This document shows, piece after piece, positions 33,825 to 42,429 of a stretch of DNA of 64,000 nucleotides. This DNA is from Janthinobacterium sp051380875. Lineage in GTDB: Bacteria > Pseudomonadota > Gammaproteobacteria > Burkholderiales > Burkholderiaceae_D. The position numbers were made by a program, and so were the translations under genes. Numbering within the stretch: the stretch's first letter is position 1; each line of letters opens with the position of its first letter. The DNA lies in assembly GCF_051380875.1 (NCBI RefSeq), contig NZ_JBNYXW010000001.1, forward strand, positions 124,001-188,000. The letters run 5' to 3'. The notes under the pieces were generated by a model. That model was not told the DNA's origin. It did not search any database and saw nothing but the letters and a program-made list of their open reading frames with translations.

Positions 33825-34646
33825 ATGGGTCAGAAAATTCATCCAACAGGCTTCCGCCTTTCGGTTACCCGTAACTGGGCATCGCGTTGGTACGCAGGCA
33901 ACGGTAATTTCGCTGCCATGCTGAACGAAGATCTGAAAGCACGCGCTTACCTGAAAAAGAAACTGAAGAACGCTTCGGTTGGCCGCATCGTTATCGAGCG
34001 CCCAGCAAAGAACGCGCGCTTCACGATCTACAGCTCGCGTCCAGGCGTGGTCATTGGTAAAAAAGGCGAAGACATCGAAGTACTGAAGTCGGCGCTGACC
34101 AAGATCATGGGCGTGCCAGTGCACGTGAATATCGAAGAAATCCGCAAGCCGGAAATCGACTCGCAACTGATCGCCGATTCGATCGCTCAGCAGCTGGAAA
34201 AACGGATCATGTTCCGCCGCGCCATGAAGCGTGCAATGCAAAATGCAATGCGCCTGGGTGCTCTCGGTATCAAGATCATGTCGTCCGGTCGTTTGAACGG
34301 TATCGAAATCGCGCGTAAAGAATGGTATCGCGAAGGCCGTGTGCCTCTGCATACCCTGCGTGCCGATATCGACTACGGTACCAGCGAAGCGCTGACCACC
34401 TACGGTATCATCGGCGTCAAAGTGTGGGTATACAAAGGTGACCGCGCGCCTAACGGCGATGCACCAGTCATCGATACTCCAGCTGACGAGAAGAAGAGCC
34501 GCGGTCCGCGTCGTGACGATGGCAAGCCAGCTGGCCGTCCGCGTCCAGCCGGTGCCGGTGCGAAACCATCCACAGCACCAGGTGCACGTGTGCGTACCGC
34601 CGCTAAACCGGCCGCCGCTGCACCAGCTGAGAAAGCAGGAGAATAA
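33825..34646 (+). CDS. rpsC: 30S ribosomal protein S3
   Basis: 273 residues, about 40 longer than E. coli S3. The extra length is a C-terminal Pro/Ala/Lys-rich tail (~232-273), a common betaproteobacterial extension. The KH type II domain contains GVVIGKKGEDIEVLK. S3 forms the mRNA entry channel with S4 and S5 and has helicase activity there. Confidence 0.98.
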   Translation: MGQKIHPTGFRLSVTRNWASRWYAGNGNFAAMLNEDLKARAYLKKKLKNASVGRIVIERPAKNARFTIYSSRPGVVIGKKGEDIEVLKSALTKIMGVPVHVNIEEIRKPEIDSQLIADSIAQQLEKRIMFRRAMKRAMQNAMRLGALGIKIMSSGRLNGIEIARKEWYREGRVPLHTLRADIDYGTSEALTTYGIIGVKVWVYKGDRAPNGDAPVIDTPADEKKSRGPRRDDGKPAGRPRPAGAGAKPSTAPGARVRTAAKPAAAAPAEKAGE

Positions 34647-34648
34647 TC

Positions 34649-35068
34649 ATGCTGCAACCAGCACGCAGAAAGTATCGTAAAGAGCAGAAAGGCCGTAACA
34701 CCGGTATTTCGCACAGCCGCGGCACCGCCGTGTCGTTTGGCGAATTCGGTCTGAAGGCAGTTGCGCGCGGCCGTATCACTGCGCGTCAAATTGAAGCGGC
34801 GCGTCGTGCAATGACGCGTCACATCAAGCGCGGTGGCCGTATCTGGATCCGTATTTTCCCGGACAAACCGATTTCGAACAAACCGGCTGAAGTCCGTATG
34901 GGTAACGGTAAGGGTAATCCTGAGTACTACGTCGCTGAAATTCAGCCAGGCAAAGTACTGTACGAAATGGATGGCGTTGATGAAGCGCTGGCACGGGAAG
35001 CTTTCCGTCTTGCCGCCTCTAAACTGCCACTGGCTACGACTTTTGTCGTACGTCAAGTCGGCCAATAA
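34649..35068 (+). CDS. rplP: 50S ribosomal protein L16
   Basis: 139 residues. L16 organises the A-site tRNA region of the 50S and is a late assembly protein. It starts MLQPARRKYRKEQKG two bases after the rpsC stop. The conserved GRIWIRIFPDKPISNKPAE stretch is intact. Confidence 0.99.
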   Translation: MLQPARRKYRKEQKGRNTGISHSRGTAVSFGEFGLKAVARGRITARQIEAARRAMTRHIKRGGRIWIRIFPDKPISNKPAEVRMGNGKGNPEYYVAEIQPGKVLYEMDGVDEALAREAFRLAASKLPLATTFVVRQVGQ

Positions 35069-35081
35069 TTGGAGTTGAAAT

Positions 35082-35273
35082 ATGAAAGCAACTGAACTCC
35101 GCGGCAAAGACCAGGCAGCTCTGCAAAAAGAGCTGAATGATTTGTTGAAGGCACAGTTCGGCCTGCGTATGCAAACCGCTACGCAACAGCTGAGCAACAC
35201 TTCGCAACTCAAGAAGGTACGCCGCGATATCGCGCGTGTGAAGACGGTAATGAATCTGAAGGAAGCCAAATGA
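35082..35273 (+). CDS. rpmC: 50S ribosomal protein L29
   Basis: 63 residues, a two-helix coiled-coil protein beside L23 at the exit tunnel. It starts MKATELRGKDQAALQK. Its TGA stop overlaps the rpsQ ATG (ATGA). Confidence 0.98.
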   Translation: MKATELRGKDQAALQKELNDLLKAQFGLRMQTATQQLSNTSQLKKVRRDIARVKTVMNLKEAK

Positions 35274-35542
35274 ACGAACCAGTGAAACAGTCGCTCAAGC
35301 GCACGCTGATCGGTAAAGTGGTTTCGGACAAGATGGACAAGACCGTTACCGTTCTGATCGAGCGCCACGTGAAACATCCTTTGTATGGCAAGATCATCAT
35401 GCGCTCGAACAAGTATCACGCGCATGACGAGACCAACCAGGTCAAAGCCGGTGATACGGTCGAGATCCAGGAAGGTCGTCCGATCTCCAAAACGAAGGCA
35501 TGGACGGTGACTCGTGTGGTTCAAGCCGCACCCATCGTTTAA
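35270..35542 (+). CDS. rpsQ: 30S ribosomal protein S17
   Basis: 90 residues, an OB-fold primary 16S binder. It contains the signature GKVVSDKMDKTVTVLIERH. Last gene of the S10 operon; an intrinsic terminator follows within 10 bases. Confidence 0.99.
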   Translation: MNEPVKQSLKRTLIGKVVSDKMDKTVTVLIERHVKHPLYGKIIMRSNKYHAHDETNQVKAGDTVEIQEGRPISKTKAWTVTRVVQAAPIV

Positions 35543-35545
35543 ATA

Positions 35546-35573
35546 AAAACCACCGTTTCGGCGGTGGGTTTTA
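35546..35573 (+). terminator. Intrinsic terminator of the S10 operon
   Basis: CCACCG (35550-35555) pairs with CGGTGG (35562-35567), flanked by an upstream A run and a downstream GTTTTAATT. It marks the boundary between the S10 and spc operons. Confidence 0.85.
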
Positions 35574-35587
35574 ATTAGTACTTGCAG

Positions 35588-35745
35588 GCCCGCAAATTGT
35601 ATGTAATACTTGCGGGCTTCGTTCATGTAACGCCGCAAAGTGTCTGGTCACAGACAATAGCATTCGCGGTCAGTTGATGTATGAAGGTCATGCACCCAAA
35701 CAGTGAAGCCCAGCAGGGCGGCTCTGGCGGGACCAAGACTGACCG
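35588..35745 (+). promoter_or_regulatory. Structured leader region of the spc operon
   Basis: Three inverted repeats occupy the 253-base gap before rplN: GCCCGCAA/TTGCGGGC (35588-35617), TGTCTG/CAGACA with a 4-base loop (35641-35656), and CGGTCAGT/ACTGACCG (35667-35674 and 35738-35745). The last encloses a smaller GCCC/GGGC hairpin. No confident -35/-10 pair was found. The last 50 bases before rplN hold only the ribosome binding region. Confidence 0.5.
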
Positions 35746-35795
35746 TGGGTCTACATTGTGTGGATTCTTCGGCTTAAGTTGGGAAAGAGAATACT

Positions 35796-36164
35796 ATGAT
35801 TCAAACTGAAAGCCGGCTCGAAGTGGCTGACAATACCGGTGCCAAAGAAGTAATGTGCATCAAGGTATTGGGCGGCTCCAAGCGCCGTTATGCTGGCATT
35901 GGCGATGTGATCAAGGTAACCGTTAAGGTTGCTGCGCCACGTGGCCGTGTCAAAAAAGGTGAAATTTATAACGCCGTGGTTGTGCGCACCGCTAAAGGTG
36001 TTCGCCGCCAAGACGGTTCCCTGGTGAAGTTCGACGGCAATGCCGCCGTACTGTTGAACGCCAAGTTGGAGCCGATCGGTACCCGTATTTTTGGACCTGT
36101 CACGCGCGAACTGCGCACTGAGAAGTTCATGAAAATCGTGTCCCTGGCACCGGAAGTCCTGTAA
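35796..36164 (+). CDS. rplN: 50S ribosomal protein L14
   Basis: 122 residues. L14 forms intersubunit bridges and is the docking site of silencing factor RsfS. It opens MIQTESRLEVADNTGAKEVM and ends KIVSLAPEVL. First gene of the spc operon, behind the structured leader. Confidence 0.99.
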   Translation: MIQTESRLEVADNTGAKEVMCIKVLGGSKRRYAGIGDVIKVTVKVAAPRGRVKKGEIYNAVVVRTAKGVRRQDGSLVKFDGNAAVLLNAKLEPIGTRIFGPVTRELRTEKFMKIVSLAPEVL

Positions 36165-36173
36165 GGAGTCGTA

Positions 36174-36488
36174 ATGGATAAGATTCGTAAAAACGACGAA
36201 GTCATCGTTCTGACCGGGAAAGACAAGGGCAAACGTGGTGTGGTGCAGCAGCGTATTGATGCTGAACATATCGTGGTTGACGGCATTAACATCGCTAAAA
36301 AAGCGACTAAGCCAAACCCGATGACTGGCGTAACTGGTGGTATCGTCGATAAGACCATGCCAATTCACGTGTCCAACGTTGCATTGTTTAATGCAGCGAC
36401 TGGCAAGGCAGATCGCGTGGGTTTCAAAGAAGTGGATGGCAAAAAAGTCCGCGTCTTTAAATCCTCCGGCGAAGTAGTGAAGGCTTAA
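36174..36488 (+). CDS. rplX: 50S ribosomal protein L24
   Basis: 104 residues, an assembly initiator with a KOW motif near the start (MDKIRKNDEVIVLTGKDKGK). It lies 9 bases after rplN and 6 before rplE. Confidence 0.99.
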   Translation: MDKIRKNDEVIVLTGKDKGKRGVVQQRIDAEHIVVDGINIAKKATKPNPMTGVTGGIVDKTMPIHVSNVALFNAATGKADRVGFKEVDGKKVRVFKSSGEVVKA

Positions 36489-36494
36489 GAAATC

Positions 36495-37034
36495 ATGGCA
36501 CGTCTCCAAGAATTCTATAAAGAAAAAGTCGTTGTCGACCTGACCAGCAAGTTTGGTTACAAGTCGGTAATGGAAGTTCCACGCCTGACCAAGATCACCC
36601 TGAACATGGGTGTTGGTGAGGCAATCGCGGATAAAAAAGTTCTCGAGCACGCAGTTGCTGACTTGACCAAGATCGCCGGCCAGAAGCCAGTGACCACCAA
36701 GTCCCGCAAAGCTATCGCAGGCTTCAAAATCCGTGAAGGTTATCCGATCGGTACGATGGTCACCCTGCGCGGCGCTCGCATGTACGAGTTCCTGGATCGC
36801 TTCATTACCGTGGCTCTGCCGCGCGTACGCGATTTCCGTGGTGTGAACGGCCGTGCATTTGACGGTCGTGGTAACTACAACATCGGTGTCAAGGAACAGA
36901 TCATTTTCCCTGAAATCGAATACGACAAGATTGACGCGTTGCGCGGTATGAATATCAGCATCACGACAACCGCTAAGACCGATGACGAAGCCAAAGCTTT
37001 GCTCGCCGCCTTTAAATTCCCTTTCAGGAACTGA
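36495..37034 (+). CDS. rplE: 50S ribosomal protein L5
   Basis: 179 residues. L5 binds 5S rRNA and forms a bridge to S13. Conserved stretches include LTKITLNMGVGEAIADKK and VTLRGARMYEFLDRFI. In E. coli the S8 repressor site lies at the start of this gene. Confidence 0.99.
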   Translation: MARLQEFYKEKVVVDLTSKFGYKSVMEVPRLTKITLNMGVGEAIADKKVLEHAVADLTKIAGQKPVTTKSRKAIAGFKIREGYPIGTMVTLRGARMYEFLDRFITVALPRVRDFRGVNGRAFDGRGNYNIGVKEQIIFPEIEYDKIDALRGMNISITTTAKTDDEAKALLAAFKFPFRN

Positions 37035-37036
37035 TC

Positions 37037-37342
37037 ATGGCCAAACTGTCACTGATTAATCGTGAGATCAAGCGTGCCGACCTGGTGGCGAAATTCGCCC
37101 CAAAACGCGCCGCTCTCAAGGCCATAGTGGATGACCAATCGAAATCGGAAGAAGAGCGCTACGAAGCGCGCCTGAAATTGCAGGCGCTGCCACGTAACTC
37201 GAACCCGACGCGTCAACGTAACCGTTGCGCCATCACAGGTCGTCCGCGCGGCACATTCCGTAAATTCGGTCTGGGTCGTATCAAGCTCCGTGAATTCGCC
37301 ATGCGTGGTGAAATTCCGGGTATGACAAAAGCAAGCTGGTAA
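37037..37342 (+). CDS. rpsN: 30S ribosomal protein S14, zinc-free form
   Basis: 101 residues, the long form. The zinc-binding CxxC pairs of short S14 are absent: the region reads RNRCAITGRPRGTFRKF with one Cys. S14 is thus zinc-independent, unlike L36 in the same cluster, which keeps its zinc ligands. Confidence 0.99.
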   Translation: MAKLSLINREIKRADLVAKFAPKRAALKAIVDDQSKSEEERYEARLKLQALPRNSNPTRQRNRCAITGRPRGTFRKFGLGRIKLREFAMRGEIPGMTKASW

Positions 37343-37356
37343 TAGGAGAATATGCA

Positions 37357-37752
37357 ATGAGTATGAGCGATCCTATCGCCGATATGCTGACCCGCATTCG
37401 CAACGCACAAGGCGTGCAAAAAACGACCGTGGCTATGCCATCGTCGAAAGTCAAAATTGCGATTGCCAAAGTCCTGAAGGACGAGGGTTACATTGAAGAT
37501 TTCGCTGTTACCGAAGCTGGTGGCAAAGCGGAACTCAAAATCGGTTTGAAGTATTATGTTGGCCGTCCCGTCATTGAGCGCTTGGAGCGCGTGTCCCGTC
37601 CGGGTCTGCGCGTCTACAAGGGTAAAGACGAGATCCCTGTTGTGATGAATGGCTTGGGTGTGGCGATCGTGTCGACTCCGCAAGGCGTCATGACTGACCG
37701 CAAAGCACGCGCTACCGGTGTCGGCGGCGAAGTTATTTGCTACGTGGCTTAA
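37357..37752 (+). CDS. rpsH: 30S ribosomal protein S8
   Basis: 131 residues. S8 is a primary 16S binder and the spc operon repressor in E. coli. The start MSMSDPIADML is favoured because AGGAG lies 7 bases upstream; the ATG two codons later is spaced less well. The C-terminal GVMTDRKARATGVGGEV motif is conserved. Confidence 0.99.
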   Translation: MSMSDPIADMLTRIRNAQGVQKTTVAMPSSKVKIAIAKVLKDEGYIEDFAVTEAGGKAELKIGLKYYVGRPVIERLERVSRPGLRVYKGKDEIPVVMNGLGVAIVSTPQGVMTDRKARATGVGGEVICYVA

Positions 37753-37762
37753 GGAGTTACAC

Positions 37763-38296
37763 ATGTCTCGAGTAGCTAAAATGCCTATCGTAGTGCCAGC
37801 TGGCGCCGAAGTCGCCATCTCCGCACAAGCGATCACCGTAAAAGGCCCGCTGGGCGTGCTTTCCCAGGCCCTTACCGGCCAGGTTAAAGTAGAAAACAAT
37901 GCAGGAACCCTGAGTTTCGACGTGGCGGACGACAGCCGCGAAGCCAATGCCATGTCCGGCACGCTGCGCGCACTGGTCAACAACATGGTTGTTGGCGTCA
38001 CCAAGGGTTTCGAGAAAAAGCTGAACCTGGTAGGCGTGGGTTACAAGGCGCAAGCTCAAGGCGACAAGTTGAATCTGTCCCTGGGTTTCTCGCACCCTGT
38101 AGTGCATGACATGCCAGCCGGCGTTACCTGTGTAACACCAACCCCGACCGAGATCCTGATTAAAGGTATCGACCGTCAACAGGTTGGCCAGGTAGCTGCC
38201 GAAGTTCGTGCTTACCGCGCTCCTGAGCCTTATAAAGGCAAGGGCGTTCGCTATGCGGACGAAGTGGTTAAGCTTAAAGAAACCAAGAAGAAGTAA
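37763..38296 (+). CDS. rplF: 50S ribosomal protein L6
   Basis: 177 residues, a duplicated fold binding near the sarcin-ricin loop. It starts MSRVAKMPIVVPAGAEV after AAGGAG. The C-terminal APEPYKGKGVRYADEVVKLK is conserved. Confidence 0.99.
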   Translation: MSRVAKMPIVVPAGAEVAISAQAITVKGPLGVLSQALTGQVKVENNAGTLSFDVADDSREANAMSGTLRALVNNMVVGVTKGFEKKLNLVGVGYKAQAQGDKLNLSLGFSHPVVHDMPAGVTCVTPTPTEILIKGIDRQQVGQVAAEVRAYRAPEPYKGKGVRYADEVVKLKETKKK

Positions 38297-38309
38297 TTAG
38301 GGGCTGACG

Positions 38310-38672
38310 ATGGATAAGAAAGAATCACGGCTTCGCCGCGGACGCCAAACCCGCATCAAGATTGCGGAATTGAAAGTAAATCGCTTGTCGGTGCATCGCA
38401 CCAACCTGCATATTTACGCCAACCTGATCAGCCCGGATGCAAAAATCCTGGTTTCGGCCTCGACGGCTGAAGCTGAAGTCCGCGCTGAACTGGCAGGTCA
38501 ATCCGGCAAAGGCGGCAATGCCGCTGCTGCAGCCTTGATCGGCAAGCGCGTCGCTGAAAAAGCGTTGAAAGCAGGGATTACCGAAGTTGCGTTTGACCGC
38601 TCCGGTTTCCGTTACCACGGCCGTGTAAAAGCGTTGGCAGAAGCCGCACGCGAAGCCGGTCTGAAGTTCTAA
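38310..38672 (+). CDS. rplR: 50S ribosomal protein L18
   Basis: 120 residues. L18 is a 5S rRNA-binding protein of the central protuberance. It opens MDKKESRLRRGRQTRIKI. The C-terminal FDRSGFRYHGRVKALAEAAR is typical. Confidence 0.99.
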   Translation: MDKKESRLRRGRQTRIKIAELKVNRLSVHRTNLHIYANLISPDAKILVSASTAEAEVRAELAGQSGKGGNAAAAALIGKRVAEKALKAGITEVAFDRSGFRYHGRVKALAEAAREAGLKF

Positions 38673-38681
38673 GGATCAATC

Positions 38682-39200
38682 ATGGCAAAAATGCAAGCAA
38701 AAATGCAAAGCGACAAGCCGGATGATGGCATGCGCGAAAAAATGATCGCGATCAACCGCGTGACCAAAGTGGTCAAAGGTGGTCGTATCATGGGTTTCGC
38801 CGCGCTGACCGTAGTTGGTGATGGCGATGGCCGCGTCGGCATGGGCAAGGGCAAGTCGAAAGAAGTGCCGGTCGGTGTGCAGAAGGCAATGGAAGAAGCC
38901 CGCCGCAACCTGATCAAAGTGCCACTCAAGAACGGTACGCTGCATCATACCGTCAAGGGTCAGCATGGCGCTTCGAAAGTTATCATGAACCCGGCCAAGC
39001 CTGGTACCGGCGTTATCGCTGGTGGCGCAATGCGCGCGATCTTTGAAGTAATGGGCGTGACGGACGTGGTGGCGAAATCCACCGGTTCGAACAACCCATA
39101 CAATCTGGTTCGCGCCACCTTGGACGGCCTGTCGAAAATGAGTACTGCATCCGATATCGCTGCTAAACGCGGCAAATCGGTTGAAGATATTCTGGCTTAA
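38682..39200 (+). CDS. rpsE: 30S ribosomal protein S5
   Basis: 172 residues. S5 lies at the mRNA entry and influences decoding fidelity. The double-stranded-RNA-binding part reads NRVTKVVKGGRIMGFAALTV. The spectinomycin-relevant KVVKGGR loop has no obvious alteration. Confidence 0.99.
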   Translation: MAKMQAKMQSDKPDDGMREKMIAINRVTKVVKGGRIMGFAALTVVGDGDGRVGMGKGKSKEVPVGVQKAMEEARRNLIKVPLKNGTLHHTVKGQHGASKVIMNPAKPGTGVIAGGAMRAIFEVMGVTDVVAKSTGSNNPYNLVRATLDGLSKMSTASDIAAKRGKSVEDILA

Positions 39201-39210
39201 GGTGGACAAA

Positions 39211-39390
39211 ATGACAAACACAGTCAAAGTGCAATTGGTCAAGGGCTTGATTGGTACGCGCGAATCGCATCGCGCTACCGTGCGCGGTCTGGGTCTGCGT
39301 CGTGTAAATTCGGTTTCCGAATTGCAAGACACCCCATCCGTACGCGGCATGATCAATAAAGTATCGTATCTCGTTAAAGTTGTCGGGTAA
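39211..39390 (+). CDS. rpmD: 50S ribosomal protein L30
   Basis: 59 residues. It begins MTNTVKVQLVKGLIGTRE behind AAGGTGG. An in-frame ATG ten codons earlier inside rpsE is rejected. Confidence 0.98.
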   Translation: MTNTVKVQLVKGLIGTRESHRATVRGLGLRRVNSVSELQDTPSVRGMINKVSYLVKVVG

Positions 39391-39420
39391 GCCTTCGGGC
39401 TTACACGAACGGAGCAAATC

Positions 39421-39852
39421 ATGGAATTGAATACTATTGCACCAGCCGAAGGCGCTAAGCACTACAAGCGTCGCGTCGGTCGCGGTATCGGCTCCGGCCT
39501 GGGTAAAACCTCGGGTCGTGGTCACAAAGGTCAGAAATCGCGTTCGGGCGGCTTTCATAAAGTCGGTTTCGAAGGCGGTCAGATGCCTCTGCAACGCCGT
39601 CTGCCTAAGCGCGGTTTCAAATCGATGCACGCAACCTTCAAAGCTGAAGTTCGCCTGTCCGATCTGAACAACCTGGCTGTTGGCGATGTCGACATTCTGG
39701 TCTTGAAGCAAGCTGGCGTTCTGGGCGTGTTGGCCCGTGACGTGCGCGTGATCTTGTCCGGCGAAATCACCAAAGCGGTGAATTTGAAGGGCTTGAAAGT
39801 GTCCGCTGGCGCGAAAGCAGCCATCGAAGCAGCCGGCGGCTCGGTAGCCTGA
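39421..39852 (+). CDS. rplO: 50S ribosomal protein L15
   Basis: 143 residues. The glycine-rich N-terminal extension (RVGRGIGSGLGKTSGRGHKG) reaches into 23S rRNA. The QMPLQRRLPKRGF motif is conserved. secY follows after 32 bases. Confidence 0.99.
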   Translation: MELNTIAPAEGAKHYKRRVGRGIGSGLGKTSGRGHKGQKSRSGGFHKVGFEGGQMPLQRRLPKRGFKSMHATFKAEVRLSDLNNLAVGDVDILVLKQAGVLGVLARDVRVILSGEITKAVNLKGLKVSAGAKAAIEAAGGSVA

Positions 39853-39884
39853 GTTGACCGCTAACAGCTTGATCGGAGCGAAAA

Positions 39885-41219
39885 TTGGCGACTAATCCAC
39901 AACTTGCTAAAAGTGCAGCGGCCGGTTTCCCTTGGGGACGGCTCTGGTTTTTGCTTGGCGCATTGGTGGTTTATCGTATCGGTGCTCACGTCCCGGTTCC
40001 CGGGATTGACCCGACACAATTAGCCTCGCTGTTCAAGGAGCACGAAGGCGGCGTCCTGGGCATGTTCAACATGTTCTCGGGCGGTGCCTTGTCTCGTTTT
40101 ACAGTGTTTGCGCTGGGTATCATGCCTTATATCTCGGCCTCGATCATCATGCAATTGCTGTCGATCGTGTCACCGCAGATGGAAGCGTTGAAAAAAGAAG
40201 GCGAAGCAGGTCGTCGCAAGATCACCCAGTACACCCGGTATTTCACGGTTGCCCTGGCACTGTTCCAGGCGTTAGGCATTGCAGTCGCACTGGAGTCGCA
40301 AGCTGGTCTGGTGTTGGAACCTGGTCTTGCATTCCGCTTCGTGACGGTCGTCACTTTGTTGACCGGAACAATGTTTTTGATGTGGTTGGGTGAGCAAATT
40401 ACCGAGCGTGGTTTGGGTAATGGCATCTCGATCATCATTTTTGCCGGGATTGCAGCCGGTCTGCCGTCGGCGTTGGGTGGCTTGTTCACTCAGGTGTCGA
40501 ATGGTTCGATTAGCAGCTTTTCAGCGATTTTCATCGTGATCCTGGTAGCACTGGTAACGTACTTCGTCGTATTCGTCGAACGTGGTCAGCGCAAAATATT
40601 GGTCAATTATGCGAAGCGCCAGGTAGGCAACAAGATTTATGGCGGTCAAACCAGCCATTTGCCGTTGAAGCTGAACATGGCCGGCGTGATCCCGCCGATC
40701 TTTGCTTCTTCGATCATCTTGTTCCCGGCCACTATCGTGGACTGGTTTTCAAAGGGCGCCGACAACGCTAACCCTGCGGTGCGGTTCTTGAAAGATTTGG
40801 CAGCATCGATGGGGCCTGGTGAGCCTATCCATGCGCTGTTGTACGCAGTGGCGATCGTGTTTTTCTGTTTCTTCTATACAGCGCTGGTATTTAACAGCAA
40901 GGAAACAGCGGATAACTTGAAGAAAAGCGGTGCGTTCATTCCCGGGATTCGTCCAGGCGAGCAGACAGCCCGTTATATCGACAAGATCCTGACACGCTTG
41001 ACACTTGCCGGCGCAGTCTACATCACCCTGGTGTGTTTATTGCCGGAATTTATGCAAGCCCAGTGGAAAGTACCATTCTATTTCGGCGGTACTTCTTTAT
41101 TGATTATTGTAGTTGTTACCATGGATTTCATGGCGCAAGTACAGAACTACGTGATGTCGCAGCAATATGATTCGCTGCTGCGCAAAGCAAATTTCAAGGG
41201 CGGAATTCCGACGCGTTAA
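39885..41219 (+). CDS. secY: Protein translocase subunit SecY
   Basis: 444 residues with ten membrane helices, forming the protein-conducting channel with SecE and SecG. Conserved landmarks are the plug-adjacent LFNMFSGGALSRFT-like stretch (MFNMFSGGALSRFTVFALG), IMPYISASIIMQLL and the cytoplasmic loop ERGQRKILVNYAKRQ used by SecA and ribosomes. The start codon is TTG: no ATG or GTG in frame nearby gives the expected N-terminus (MATNPQLAKSAA), and GGAGC lies 6 bases upstream. Confidence 0.98.
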   Translation: MATNPQLAKSAAAGFPWGRLWFLLGALVVYRIGAHVPVPGIDPTQLASLFKEHEGGVLGMFNMFSGGALSRFTVFALGIMPYISASIIMQLLSIVSPQMEALKKEGEAGRRKITQYTRYFTVALALFQALGIAVALESQAGLVLEPGLAFRFVTVVTLLTGTMFLMWLGEQITERGLGNGISIIIFAGIAAGLPSALGGLFTQVSNGSISSFSAIFIVILVALVTYFVVFVERGQRKILVNYAKRQVGNKIYGGQTSHLPLKLNMAGVIPPIFASSIILFPATIVDWFSKGADNANPAVRFLKDLAASMGPGEPIHALLYAVAIVFFCFFYTALVFNSKETADNLKKSGAFIPGIRPGEQTARYIDKILTRLTLAGAVYITLVCLLPEFMQAQWKVPFYFGGTSLLIIVVVTMDFMAQVQNYVMSQQYDSLLRKANFKGGIPTR

Positions 41220-41237
41220 GCGCGGTAAACATACCGA

Positions 41238-41456
41238 ATGGCAAAAGACGACGTCATACAGATGCAGGGCGAGATTCTTGAGAATCTCCCAAATGCAACA
41301 TTTCGAGTGAAGCTGGAAAACGGACACGTGGTGCTCGGGCATATTTCAGGTAAAATGCGGATGAATTATATTCGCATTCTCCCTGGAGACAAGGTGACGG
41401 TAGAGTTAACGCCGTACGACCTGAGCCGAGCCCGCATTGTGTTCCGTACCAAGTAA
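41238..41456 (+). CDS. infA: Translation initiation factor IF-1
   Basis: 72 residues, an S1-like OB fold that occupies the 30S A site during initiation. It reads MAKDDVIQMQGEILENLPNA at the start and MRMNYIRILPGDKVTVEL in the core. Located between secY and rpmJ, as in other betaproteobacteria. Confidence 0.98.
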   Translation: MAKDDVIQMQGEILENLPNATFRVKLENGHVVLGHISGKMRMNYIRILPGDKVTVELTPYDLSRARIVFRTK

Positions 41457-41498
41457 CACACTGAATCAAACCAAAGAAGCGAAAGAAAGAGCCCAAAA

Positions 41499-41612
41499 AT
41501 GAAAGTTCTCGCATCAGTCAAGCGGATCTGCCGCAACTGCAAGATCATCAAGCGCAAAGGCGTAGTCCGCGTTATCTGCGTGGAACCACGTCACAAGCAG
41601 CGTCAAGGTTAA
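41499..41612 (+). CDS. rpmJ: 50S ribosomal protein L36, zinc form
   Basis: 37 residues, beginning MKVLASVKRICRNCKI. A zinc ribbon is formed by Cys11, Cys14, Cys27 and His32. L36 is a late-binding 50S protein near the GTPase region. A zinc-free paralogue may exist elsewhere but is not in this window. Confidence 0.97.
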   Translation: MKVLASVKRICRNCKIIKRKGVVRVICVEPRHKQRQG

Positions 41613-41626
41613 TCGAGGAATAACAA

Positions 41627-41992
41627 ATGGCACGTATTGCAGGGGTTAATATCCCAAATCATCAGCATACCGTTATCGGCCTGACGGCCATCTACGGTGT
41701 TGGCCGTCCACGCGCAGAGAAAATCTGTGCATCGACCGGTGTAGCAACCAACAAAAAGATCAAAGATCTGGATGACAGCGAACTGGAAAAACTGCGCGAT
41801 GAAGTAGGTAAATTCATCGTCGAAGGCGATCTGCGTCGTGAACTCTCGATGAACATCAAGCGTTTGATGGATCTGGGTTGCTACCGCGGCATGCGTCATC
41901 GTAAGGGTCTGCCTTGCCGTGGCCAGCGTACGCGTACGAACGCACGTACCCGCAAGGGACCGCGTAAAGCCGCTCAATCGCTGAAAAAATAA
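41627..41992 (+). CDS. rpsM: 30S ribosomal protein S13
   Basis: 121 residues. S13 forms bridges to L5 and the 23S A-site finger and contacts P-site tRNA through its basic tail (TRTNARTRKGPRKAA). It starts MARIAGVNIPNHQHTVIG after GAGGAA. Confidence 0.99.
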   Translation: MARIAGVNIPNHQHTVIGLTAIYGVGRPRAEKICASTGVATNKKIKDLDDSELEKLRDEVGKFIVEGDLRRELSMNIKRLMDLGCYRGMRHRKGLPCRGQRTRTNARTRKGPRKAAQSLKK

Positions 41993-42009
41993 TCCGCTAG
42001 GGAATAATT

Positions 42010-42414
42010 ATGGCTAAGTCGCAAAATAACGCCGCATCAGCACGCGTGCGTAAAAAAGTTAAAAAGAACGTCGCTGAAGGCATTGCACATGTCCACGCTT
42101 CGTTCAATAACACCATCATTACCATCACCGATCGTCAAGGCAATGCCTTGTCGTGGGCTACCTCCGGCGGTGCAGGCTTCAAGGGTTCGCGTAAATCGAC
42201 CCCATTCGCAGCGCAGGTCGCCGCGGAAGCCGCTGGTAAAGTGGCTGTTGAGTGTGGCGTAAAGAACCTGGAAGTACGTATCAAGGGCCCAGGTCCTGGT
42301 CGTGAATCCGCCGTTCGCGCGCTGAACAACCTGGGCATCAAGATCACCGAGATCCAGGACGTGACGCCGGTACCGCACAACGGTTGCCGTCCACCGAAAC
42401 GTCGTCGTATCTAA
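42010..42414 (+). CDS. rpsK: 30S ribosomal protein S11
   Basis: 134 residues. S11 lies in the platform near the mRNA exit. Conserved core: VHASFNNTIITITDRQGNAL and the C-terminal TPVPHNGCRPPKRRR. A 258-base gap separates it from rpsD. Confidence 0.99.
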   Translation: MAKSQNNAASARVRKKVKKNVAEGIAHVHASFNNTIITITDRQGNALSWATSGGAGFKGSRKSTPFAAQVAAEAAGKVAVECGVKNLEVRIKGPGPGRESAVRALNNLGIKITEIQDVTPVPHNGCRPPKRRRI

Positions 42415-42429
42415 GATAGTGTTGCAGAG

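Noticed and set aside
35575..35795. tRNA or small RNA gene in the rpsQ-rplN gap
   Set aside because: The hairpins do not fit a cloverleaf, and there is no internal GTTC-type arm or confident promoter.
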